A stretch of 5,326 nt of DNA. Origin: Planctomycetota bacterium. Its GTDB lineage: Bacteria > Planctomycetota > UBA1135 > UBA2386. The notes under the pieces were generated by a model. The model saw only the letters and a program-made list of their open reading frames with translations. It was not told the DNA's origin and ran no database searches. The position numbers and the translations under genes were made by a program. The DNA lies in the NCBI GenBank assembly GCA_020425885.1, contig JAGQRA010000811.1, positions 1 through 5,326 of the forward strand, written 5' to 3'. Shown one piece after another: positions 1-5,326 of the stretch (position 1 is the stretch's first letter; every line of letters begins with the position of its first letter).

Positions 1-1003
1 CAACCTGTCCGGCCACACCTACCCGGACCAGAGCCTCTACCCGGCCAACTCGGTGCCCGACGTCGTCCGACGCATCAATCAGGCGCTGCAACGCGCCGAC
101 CAGATCGCGCACATGGAGGACGACGTCACGACCAACTGGTTCGCGCCGATCGTCGCCGATGCCGAGGCCGGGTTCGGTGGCCCGCTGAACGCCTTCGAGC
201 TGATGAAGTCGATGATCGCGGCCGGCGCCGCCGGCGTGCACTTCGAGGACCAGCTCGCCAGCGAGAAGAAGTGCGGCCACCTCGGCGGCAAGGTGCTGGT
301 GCCGACCCAGACCTTCGTCCGCACCCTCAACGCCGCGCGGCTCGCCGCCGACGTCTGCGGCGTGCCGTCCGTGCTCGTCGCCCGCACCGACGCCGACGCG
401 GCCGGCCTACTGACGAGCGACATCGACGAGCGCGACCATCCCTTCCTGACCGGTGAGCGCACCAACGAGGGCTTCTTCGTCACCAACCCGGGGCTCGACC
501 AGGCGATCGCGCGCGGGCTCGCCTACGCGCCCTACGCCGATCTCGTCTGGTGCGAGACCAGCCACCCCGACCTCGGCGAGGCGAAGCGGTTCGCCGAGGC
601 GATCCACGCGCGGTTCCCGGGCAAGCTGCTGGCCTACAACTGCTCGCCGTCGTTCCACTGGAAGAAGAAGCTCGACGACGTCACGATCGCGCGCTTCCAG
701 ACCGAGCTCAACGCCATGGGCTACAAGTTCCAGTTCGTGACCCTGGCCGGGTTCCACGCGCTCAACCACTCCATGTTCGAGCTGGCGCACGACTACAAGG
801 AACACGGCATGGCGGCCTACGTCAAACTGCAGCAGGCCGAGTTCGAGGCCGAACGCAGCGGCTACACCGCCACCAGGCACCAGCGCGAGGTCGGCACCGG
901 CTACTTCGATGCCGTGTCGAAGGCCGTCAGCCAGGGCAAGTCCTCGACCACGGCCCTCGACGGCTCGACCGAGTCCGACCAGTTCTTCGACAAGTCGGCG
1001 TGA
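1..1003 (+). CDS. aceA: Isocitrate lyase (5'-truncated by window edge)
   Basis: Cytosolic enzyme of the glyoxylate shunt that cleaves isocitrate to glyoxylate and succinate, allowing growth on acetate or fatty acids. The reading frame is open from base 2, and residues before the in-frame GTG at 53 already match the family ([17 protein letters not shown]), so the true start lies upstream. From memory, it aligns without gaps to Mycobacterium tuberculosis ICL1 numbering with an offset of 100, so about 100 N-terminal residues are missing and the full protein would be about 433 residues (ICL1 has 428). Visible active-site equivalents are D153 and E155 ([10 protein letters not shown]), the KKCGH loop with catalytic Cys191 (codon 272-274) and His193, Arg228, Trp283 and Glu285 (WCETS), Asn313, Ser315 and Ser317 (NCSPS), and Thr347. 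The normal C-terminus ([14 protein letters not shown]) is present. The one oddity is His instead of the usual Asn in the NCSPSF(N)W motif (codon 656-658). The gene converges on the Gfo/Idh/MocA gene, 69 bp away. The family call is very secure. Confidence 0.97.
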   Translation, partial: NLSGHTYPDQSLYPANSVPDVVRRINQALQRADQIAHMEDDVTTNWFAPIVADAEAGFGGPLNAFELMKSMIAAGAAGVHFEDQLASEKKCGHLGGKVLVPTQTFVRTLNAARLAADVCGVPSVLVARTDADAAGLLTSDIDERDHPFLTGERTNEGFFVTNPGLDQAIARGLAYAPYADLVWCETSHPDLGEAKRFAEAIHARFPGKLLAYNCSPSFHWKKKLDDVTIARFQTELNAMGYKFQFVTLAGFHALNHSMFELAHDYKEHGMAAYVKLQQAEFEAERSGYTATRHQREVGTGYFDAVSKAVSQGKSSTTALDGSTESDQFFDKSA

Positions 1004-1014
1004 GGCCGGAGTAC

Positions 1015-1061
1015 CGAACCCGCTTCGTTGTTCCAGGGTCTGGAGAAACGTAGCGGGTTCG
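1015..1061. terminator. Long imperfect hairpin between convergent genes, possible bidirectional terminator
   Basis: Bases 1015-1036 and 1040-1061 form an inverted repeat around a 3-base loop (GGT), with 19 of 22 Watson-Crick pairs. The outer arms are continuous for ten pairs (CGAACCCGCT with AGCGGGTTCG). Mismatches are T1025/T1051, G1030/A1046 and T1031/G1045, the last a possible G-U wobble in the plus-strand RNA. It lies in the 69-bp gap between two genes that converge, where a shared terminator is expected. Neither side has a proper T-tract: the plus side continues with the weakly T-rich TTCGTTGTT, and the minus side has none. A Rho-independent role is therefore only plausible; a dispersed palindromic repeat is the main alternative. 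Confidence 0.5.
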
Positions 1062-1071
1062 TTGTTCCAGG
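1024..1071. repeat. 14-bp direct repeat pair overlapping the hairpin
   Basis: TTCGTTGTTCCAGG occurs identically at 1024-1037 and 1058-1071, a period of 34 bases. The first copy is part of the left arm of the 1015-1061 hairpin and the second lies beyond the right arm, ending one base before the stop codon of the Gfo/Idh/MocA gene. Bases 1040-1050 (CTGGAGAAACG) can therefore pair with either copy. The arrangement looks like a small repeat unit rather than chance, but whether it recurs in the genome cannot be seen here. Confidence 0.7.
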
Positions 1072-1072
1072 C

Positions 1073-2344
1073 CTACTGGCCCGGCATCGGCACGGGATCG
1101 ACCGGGAGCGGGCCGAACTCGTAGCTGTCGGGTCCCCATCGCGTGTCGTCGGCGATGGCGTCGTCCCACTTGACCATCTTGCCGGAATAGGTCGCCATGC
1201 GGCCCATGATCGCCGTCATGGTGCTCTCGGCGACCATCTTGCCCTCGTTGTAGGGACGTCCGGCGCGGATGCTGGCGAACAGGTCGTCGTGCTCGGTCTG
1301 GTAGGGCTCGTTCTTCGGCCCCTGATAGGTCCACGCGTTGTCACCGGTGATGTACCACTCGCCGGGTCGCATGTGGGCCTCGCCTTCGGTGCCGTAGACA
1401 TGCTCGCTGACGTCGTTGGCGCAGCCCTTGATCTGCCGGCACTCGGAGAAGCCGTAGGCGCCGTTGCCGTAGAGGAACTGCACGGCGTGATGATCGAAGA
1501 TGTTGCCGAACTTCGGATCGGTGCGGACCTGACGGCCGCCCATGCCGCGGGCCTCGATCGGGTGGCCCTGCATCGCCCAGTTGATGACGTCGATGTTGTG
1601 AACGTGCTGCTCGGTGATGTGATCGCCCGACAGCCAGGTGAAGTAGAGCCAGTTGCGCAGCTGCCACTCCATGTCGCTCCACTCGGGCTGGCGTTCCTTG
1701 TGCCAGAGGAAGCCCTGGTTCCACGAGCAGCGCGCGAACAGCGGCCTGCCGATCTCGCCGGTGTGGACGCGGCGCATGGTCTCGAGATAGCCGAACTGGT
1801 GATGGCGTTGCAGGCCGCAGGCGATGGACAGCTTCTGCTCGGTCGCCAGCTCGGCGCTCTTCAGCACGCGGCGCACGCCTGGGGCATCGACCGCGACCGG
1901 CTTCTCGAAGAAGACGTGCTTGCGGTTCTTCACCGCGGCTTCGAAGTGCGCGGGCCGGAAGTGAGGCGGCGTCGCGATGACGACGACATCGCAGTCCGAC
2001 GCCATGACGCCGAGGTAGGCATCCGGACCGACGAAGCGACGCTCGCCGGGAACGTCGGTGCGGCCGGCGAGGTTGTCGTCTTCCCCGAGCGCGTCGAGGC
2101 AACCGTCGAGGCGATCCTGGAACATGTCGGCTATGGCATGCAGCTTGGTCGTCCCCTTGGTCGACATCGCCTGGGTGATGGCGCCGCTGCCGCGGCCGCC
2201 GCAGCCGATCATGCCGATACGCAGCTCCTCGCCACCCTGGCGGCGATTGCCGGCGAAGCGCCCGGCCGATTCGGCGCGAGCGAGACCGGCAGCGGTGGCG
2301 GCTGCGGCCGCGGCGTGCAGGAACGAACGACGGGAGGTTCTCAT
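1073..2344 (-). CDS. Tat-exported Gfo/Idh/MocA family oxidoreductase
   Basis: NAD(P)-dependent oxidoreductase family that typically acts on sugars, polyols or related compounds; the substrate here is unknown. From the ATG at 2344 the protein has 423 residues. It opens with a twin-arginine signal (MRTSRRSFL, then an Ala-rich h-region and a likely cut after ARA, residues 22-24), so export of the folded, cofactor-loaded protein is expected. The Rossmann nucleotide-binding loop GMIGCGGRGSG is at about residues 44-54 and the family EKP motif at 147-149. The substrate-domain motif GDHITEQHVHNIDVINW is at about 240-256, with His249 the likely catalytic histidine. The C-terminus (WDDAIAD, then YEFGPLPVDPVPMPG) resembles planctomycete members with the extra C-terminal domain. 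I chose the ATG over an in-frame TTG at 2362 because it puts the twin arginines at residues 5-6. No strong ribosome binding site is visible; the leader is pyrimidine-rich. The gene lies 78 bp downstream of the SUMF1-fold gene on the same strand, probably in one operon. Confidence 0.93.
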   Translation of the reverse strand: MRTSRRSFLHAAAAAATAAGLARAESAGRFAGNRRQGGEELRIGMIGCGGRGSGAITQAMSTKGTTKLHAIADMFQDRLDGCLDALGEDDNLAGRTDVPGERRFVGPDAYLGVMASDCDVVVIATPPHFRPAHFEAAVKNRKHVFFEKPVAVDAPGVRRVLKSAELATEQKLSIACGLQRHHQFGYLETMRRVHTGEIGRPLFARCSWNQGFLWHKERQPEWSDMEWQLRNWLYFTWLSGDHITEQHVHNIDVINWAMQGHPIEARGMGGRQVRTDPKFGNIFDHHAVQFLYGNGAYGFSECRQIKGCANDVSEHVYGTEGEAHMRPGEWYITGDNAWTYQGPKNEPYQTEHDDLFASIRAGRPYNEGKMVAESTMTAIMGRMATYSGKMVKWDDAIADDTRWGPDSYEFGPLPVDPVPMPGQ

Positions 2345-2422
2345 GATGGCTACTCGGGGCAAGAGTCGGGAACGGGGAGGGACGATGGAGAAGGGAGTCG
2401 GTCGCGTTCGGATCGCGATCGG
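2345..2422 (-). other. Intergenic spacer of the minus-strand gene pair
   Basis: This 78-bp gap separates the stop codon of the SUMF1-fold gene from the chosen ATG of the oxidoreductase gene. It contains a perfect 10-bp palindrome, GATCGCGATC (2411-2420), two bases past the upstream stop. A purine-rich plus strand at about 2361-2398 makes the transcript leader pyrimidine-rich. No promoter hexamers, T-tract terminator or convincing Shine-Dalgarno sequence is visible, which fits read-through within one transcript. The palindrome is short enough to be chance in GC-rich DNA. Confidence 0.4.
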
Positions 2423-3562
2423 TCAGAGCGCCTCGAAGCGGGCCCGCTCCTCGGCGTTCGGCTCACGATAGGGACGCACGATGCGGAATCCGACATGCTG
2501 GCCATCGGTCAGGTACCACCAGCTCTTCGGGATCTGCGGGTCCTGATAGTTCCAGGCCTTGTCGGACTGCAGCCGCGCCGCCGAGCGCAGCATTTGCGGC
2601 TGGTCGCGCCAGCTGCCGCCGCGGACCACGTGCGGGAAGCGGATCGGCCGGTCGCGCTTGTCGTGCGGCGGCGGGAAGAACGGCGACCGCCGCGGCCCCT
2701 CGCCGTTGGCCTCGGCGTAGGCATCGGCCAGATAGGTGTCGGCGACCCACTCGGCGACGTTGCCATGCATGTCATGGAGCCCCCATGGATTCGGCTTCTT
2801 CTCGCCGACCTTGTGGTAGGCCTGCGTCGGCGCCGCGCCCCGGGTCAGCACCCGTTCGCTGTTGCCGGCGTGCCAGGCGTACTCGTCGAGCGCGGCGGTG
2901 TCACACGAGTACGGCGTCGTGGTGCCGGCGCGACAGGCGTACTCCCATTCGGCCTCGGTCGGCAGCCGGTAGAACTTGCCCGTCTTCTCGCTGAGCCATT
3001 GGCAGTACTGCCGCGCCGCGATGTGTGACATGCAGATCGCCGGGTAGCCGGCGCGCCCCATGTTGAACGTCATCTCCATGTAGGCCGGCGTCGGCCGCGA
3101 CAACCCATCGGGCTGCTTCGCCTGATTGCGGCCGACGTCCTCGTTGAAGCAATCGTACTCGTTCCACGTCACCTCGAGCTTGCCCATCCAGAACGGCTCG
3201 ATCTCGACGTCGACCTGTGGCCCCTCGTGCTCCTGCCGGCCGGCCTCGGAGTCGGGACTGCCCATCAGGTACGCGCCGCCGGCGATCGGCACCAGCTCGA
3301 AGCCGACGTCACTGCCGGGGATCGTGTCGCGATAGGCGGTGAAATCGCCCTGCCCCGGTGCCGGGCCTGCCTGAGCCGGAACCGCCGATTTCGAGTCTGT
3401 CGGGGCAGGACCAGCCGGCGCCGAGCCGGCCGGCTTCGAGGGTGGGCTATCACCACAACCCGCGGGCAGCGTGAGCAGCAGGATGGCTAGGGCACGAACG
3501 TGGGCGCGGCGATGCATGGCGACGCAAGACAACCGCATCGGGCGGCGGGCGACAACGATCAT
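2423..3562 (-). CDS. Exported SUMF1/FGE-fold protein lacking the FGE catalytic cysteines
   Basis: A 379-residue protein with a formylglycine-generating-enzyme (SUMF1) fold at about residues 88-363. Family landmarks are GGAYLMGSPDSE (95-106), PFWMGKLEVTWNEY (123-136), YCQWLSEKTGKFYRLPTEAEWEYACRAGT split across 186-214, NPWGLHDMHGNVAEW (258-272), VVRGGSW (312-318) and GFRIVRP (358-364). Genuine FGEs carry two active-site cysteines just after GGSW; here the segment reads GGSWRDQPQMLRSAAR and there is no cysteine after residue 220, so sulfatase activation is unlikely. The N-terminus has an h-region (ALAILLLTLPAG) followed by Cys36, a lipoprotein-like signal although Pro sits at -3. A Pro/Ala/Gly/Ser-rich linker (37-72) follows. 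Start choice is uncertain. The ATG at 3562 has a weak GGA six bases upstream. The ATG at 3517 gives a more typical signal peptide (20 residues before the Cys), and another ATG lies at 3538. It is the first gene of a probable operon with the Tat oxidoreductase. The function is unknown: a binding or scaffold role, or a different metal-dependent chemistry, are both possible. Confidence 0.9.
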   Translation of the reverse strand: MIVVARRPMRLSCVAMHRRAHVRALAILLLTLPAGCGDSPPSKPAGSAPAGPAPTDSKSAVPAQAGPAPGQGDFTAYRDTIPGSDVGFELVPIAGGAYLMGSPDSEAGRQEHEGPQVDVEIEPFWMGKLEVTWNEYDCFNEDVGRNQAKQPDGLSRPTPAYMEMTFNMGRAGYPAICMSHIAARQYCQWLSEKTGKFYRLPTEAEWEYACRAGTTTPYSCDTAALDEYAWHAGNSERVLTRGAAPTQAYHKVGEKKPNPWGLHDMHGNVAEWVADTYLADAYAEANGEGPRRSPFFPPPHDKRDRPIRFPHVVRGGSWRDQPQMLRSAARLQSDKAWNYQDPQIPKSWWYLTDGQHVGFRIVRPYREPNAEERARFEAL

Positions 3563-3686
3563 TCTCGATCCACGGCTTCCCGGTGGTCTCGATCGGCGAA
3601 CGGTGCCGCCGTTGGCAAATCGGTGTCACGTCCGGACAGGCACTGCCGCCGGCTGAGGTGTCCCCCGAACCTCACCCGAGACAACC
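3563..3686. promoter_or_regulatory. Divergent intergenic region, presumed promoters for both flanking genes
   Basis: This 124-bp gap (up to 169 bp if the SUMF1-fold gene starts at 3517) lies between divergently oriented genes, so promoters for both should be here or just inside the reading-frame ends. I see a TTGGCA at 3612-3617 that could be a -35 element for the plus gene, but the bases 17 further on (GACAGG) are a poor -10. An 8-bp direct repeat TCTCGATC occurs at 3563-3570 and 3587-3594. The secreted-protein ATG is preceded by CCCGAGACAACC, with only a weak GAG as ribosome binding site. No operator or riboswitch is recognisable. Confidence 0.35.
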
Positions 3687-5288
3687 ATGAAACACCTGCG
3701 TCAGTTCACCGTTCCGCCCTTCGCCCGCGCCGTCGCCGCAGCGCTCGCCTGCTGTGCCCCGCTGGTCAGCCAATCGCCGCTCTCGACGATGTTCGCCGGC
3801 AACAACCAGGGCAACGTCGGCGGTGCCGTGCTATTCAACCTGACCGTCAACAACGGTCTCACCATCGACAGGATCGACGTCAACGTCGCCTCGGGTCCCG
3901 GCTTCGCCGGTACGCTCGACGTCCTGATCGTGCCGGTCGCCTACACCGGGCACGAGAACGACCCCGGCGCGTGGCAGCCCATCAGCACGGGCAACGCCCT
4001 CGTCACCGCCCCGGTCGACGTGCCGACGACGTGCACGTTGTCGTCGCCGGTCAGCCTCTCGCCGGGCAGCTACGGCGTGATGCTCCGCGCCGACACCTGG
4101 GCGCACCGCTACACCAACGGCGCGCTGCCGGCGCCGGGCAACACGTTCTCCACGGCCGAGATGACGGCCGGCTGCGGGGCGGCGCAGAACGTCCCGTTCA
4201 GCGGCCTGTTCACGCCGCGCATCGCCAACGTCAGCCTGCACTACTCGCTCGGCGGCACGCTGGCATCGAGCACCGCCTTCGGCGCCGGCTGCGGCAGCAG
4301 CACGTCGCCGTTGGCGCTGACGACCCTCGGCCTGCCGTGGGTCGGCACGACGACGACCCTGGTCACGACCGGCACCGGCAACGCCAGTGCGGCCTTCGGC
4401 ATCCTCGGCCTGCGGCAGTTCGATCCCGGCGTGTCGCTGGCACCGTTCGGCATGCCCGGCTGCCTGCAGTCTGTCCGCACGGACGTCGTGCAGCCGTTGC
4501 CGGTGATCTTCGGCAGCGCCATCACCAGCCTCACGATCCCGAACGCACCTCACCTCTGCGGGCTGCCGATCTACGCCCAGTCGGTCAGCAACGACCAGGG
4601 TCACAACCCGATGGGACTCACGACCTCGAACGGCCGGAGGCTCGTCGTCGGCGGCATCGGCGGCCACAGGACGCTTCGCTTCGAAGACCTGGTGTTCTTC
4701 GACCCTGCCGGTCACTACACGCAGCTCGTCCAGCCGAGTGCCGGCGCGTTCTGCGAGCTGGACCTCTTCGACATGGGGCCGTTCAACAGCGCGCATACGG
4801 TGACCTGGACGACGACGAACCCGAACGTGACGGTGTCGCCCGCGACCTCGACGCTGAACATGGGCAACCTGACGCAGCACGCAGTGCGCCTGCAGAACGG
4901 TTCGGCAACCGCGCAGGGGGGCAACCTGATCGGCACCGTGACGGGGCCCCATTTCACGACCCAGATCGTGGTGGCGTTCAACGTCTTCGTCCCGACGGTC
5001 CAGGTCTGCGTGCTGAAGAAGACCAGCGGCGGCGTGAGCGAGCCGGTCGCCGGCAACACCATCACCGTCCGGGAGGTGAACAACGTTACCCTGACAGTCG
5101 ACGTCGAGGCGACCGGCAACCCCGGCGAGCTTCGCGTCAAGCGGACGGTCGGCTGGGGCGGGGATACCCGCGTGAAGTCGACCGTCTACTCGTGCATCGG
5201 CATCTGCATTCCCGGCACCTGCACCGGCACCGTGACCATCGCCAACGGACCGCCGAAGACCGGCACGCTGACCTGCGCCTGCCAATGA
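3687..5288 (+). CDS. Large secreted multidomain beta-rich protein, function unknown
   Basis: A complete 533-residue protein. Its basic N-terminus and hydrophobic segment (ARAVAAALACCAPLVSQ, about 13-29) form a Sec-type signal peptide with an uncertain cleavage site. Residues about 32-188 (from STMFAGNNQGNVGGAVLF to NVSLHYS) look like a beta-sandwich domain. Residues about 195-320 match, as I remember them, domains repeated in secreted proteins of deep-branching planctomycetes: an opening STAFGAGCGSS, a central GMPGCLQS, HLCGLPIYAQ and a closing LTTSNGRRLVVGG. In those proteins it often closes the chain; here about 210 residues follow. These comprise a possible Ig-like stretch (TVTWTTTNPNVTVSPATSTL, 371-390, onward to about 437) and a last module (about 438-533) with five cysteines in its final 31 residues (C503, C507, C512, C530, C532). 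No enzyme motif, transmembrane segment, sorting motif or repeat array is seen. Composition is Thr/Gly/Ala-rich, as in exported proteins. A surface, adhesive or matrix role is inference only. It is transcribed divergently from the SUMF1-fold gene. Confidence 0.85.
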   Translation: MKHLRQFTVPPFARAVAAALACCAPLVSQSPLSTMFAGNNQGNVGGAVLFNLTVNNGLTIDRIDVNVASGPGFAGTLDVLIVPVAYTGHENDPGAWQPISTGNALVTAPVDVPTTCTLSSPVSLSPGSYGVMLRADTWAHRYTNGALPAPGNTFSTAEMTAGCGAAQNVPFSGLFTPRIANVSLHYSLGGTLASSTAFGAGCGSSTSPLALTTLGLPWVGTTTTLVTTGTGNASAAFGILGLRQFDPGVSLAPFGMPGCLQSVRTDVVQPLPVIFGSAITSLTIPNAPHLCGLPIYAQSVSNDQGHNPMGLTTSNGRRLVVGGIGGHRTLRFEDLVFFDPAGHYTQLVQPSAGAFCELDLFDMGPFNSAHTVTWTTTNPNVTVSPATSTLNMGNLTQHAVRLQNGSATAQGGNLIGTVTGPHFTTQIVVAFNVFVPTVQVCVLKKTSGGVSEPVAGNTITVREVNNVTLTVDVEATGNPGELRVKRTVGWGGDTRVKSTVYSCIGICIPGTCTGTVTIANGPPKTGTLTCACQ

Positions 5289-5291
5289 GGG

Positions 5292-5307
5292 TGCGCCGCG
5301 CGGCGCA
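5292..5307. terminator. Perfect 16-bp GC palindrome just after the secreted-protein gene
   Basis: TGCGCCGCGCGGCGCA is a perfect palindrome starting three bases after the TGA stop. As RNA it could form a six-pair stem (TGCGCC with GGCGCA) around a GCGC loop. Its position suits a transcription terminator, but no T-tract follows (TGCCGCGGATCGGTTTCGG), and the window ends 19 bases later. Such palindromes can arise by chance in GC-rich DNA. Confidence 0.3.
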
Positions 5308-5326
5308 TGCCGCGGATCGGTTTCGG

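Noticed and set aside
53..55. GTG as the start codon of isocitrate lyase
   Set aside because: Family-conserved residues are encoded in frame from base 2, so this codon is an internal valine and the gene begins before the window.
2360..2362. TTG as start of the Gfo/Idh/MocA gene
   Set aside because: It would add six residues before MRTSRRSFL. The ATG at 2344 places the twin-arginine motif at the normal distance from the N-terminus.
2361..2398. Purine-rich plus strand upstream of the oxidoreductase as a ribosome binding site
   Set aside because: The gene is on the minus strand, where this stretch is pyrimidine-rich, so it cannot act as a Shine-Dalgarno sequence for it.
1028..3028. 666-codon plus-strand open frame antisense to the oxidoreductase and SUMF1-fold genes
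   Set aside because: It runs opposite two genes with clear family motifs, its translation is a low-complexity Arg/Ala/Gly/Val-rich mirror of GC-rich codons, and it begins inside the intergenic hairpin. Long antisense frames are expected at this GC content.
2423..3562. Annotation as a true formylglycine-generating enzyme or sulfatase activator
   Set aside because: The two catalytic cysteines after GGSW are missing and no sulfatase gene is present in the window.
3612..3640. Sigma-70 promoter for the secreted-protein gene (TTGGCA, 17-base spacer)
   Set aside because: The -35 is acceptable but the would-be -10 (GACAGG) is too far from TATAAT to be called as a specific site.
3831..5285. 484-codon minus-strand open frame antisense to the secreted-protein gene
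   Set aside because: The translation is Arg/Ala/Gly/Asp-rich with no recognisable domain or signal, while the opposite strand encodes a coherent secreted protein with signal peptide and ordered cysteines.
1..5326. tRNA, rRNA, CRISPR, insertion sequence, prophage or defence-system genes
   Set aside because: No cloverleaf-like intergenic sequence, spaced repeat array, transposase motif or defence domain was found; intergenic space is small and accounted for above.

Overview
The window is GC-rich (about two thirds G+C by eye) and almost fully coding. It looks like chromosome from a bacterium of the phylum Planctomycetota. Three things point there: a Tat-exported Gfo/Idh/MocA oxidoreductase whose C-terminus ends in the style common in planctomycetes; beside it, a lipoprotein-like member of the SUMF1 (formylglycine-generating-enzyme fold) superfamily with long stretches typical of planctomycete paralogues; and a large secreted protein with a Gly/Cys-containing beta-domain of a kind I associate with deep-branching marine planctomycetes. 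The lineage call is inference from protein style, without a database search.

Layout. Positions 1-1003 (+) hold the last 333 codons of isocitrate lyase, with its 5' end outside the window. Positions 1004-1072 separate two convergent genes and contain a long imperfect hairpin plus a 14-bp direct repeat that allows two mutually exclusive folds. On the minus strand, an apparent two-gene operon runs from about 3562 down to 1073: the SUMF1-fold protein (3562-2423) first, then the Gfo/Idh/MocA oxidoreductase (2344-1073). A 124-bp divergent spacer (3563-3686) separates this operon from a complete gene for a 533-residue secreted protein (3687-5288, +). The last 38 bases hold a perfect 16-bp palindrome just after its stop codon. 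No tRNA, rRNA, CRISPR array, insertion sequence or phage gene is visible.

How the genes relate. Isocitrate lyase belongs to the glyoxylate shunt and has no evident functional link to its neighbours, being convergent with them. The two minus-strand genes both encode proteins with export signals (lipoprotein-like and Tat) and may act together outside the cytoplasm, but their substrates cannot be read from the sequence. The secreted protein is probably a surface or extracellular structural or adhesive protein; it shows no enzyme motif that I recognise. Most of the window is ordinary. The items most worth a second look are the bistable repeat/hairpin at 1015-1071, the SUMF1-fold protein lacking the catalytic cysteines, and the cysteine-rich C-terminal module of the secreted protein.
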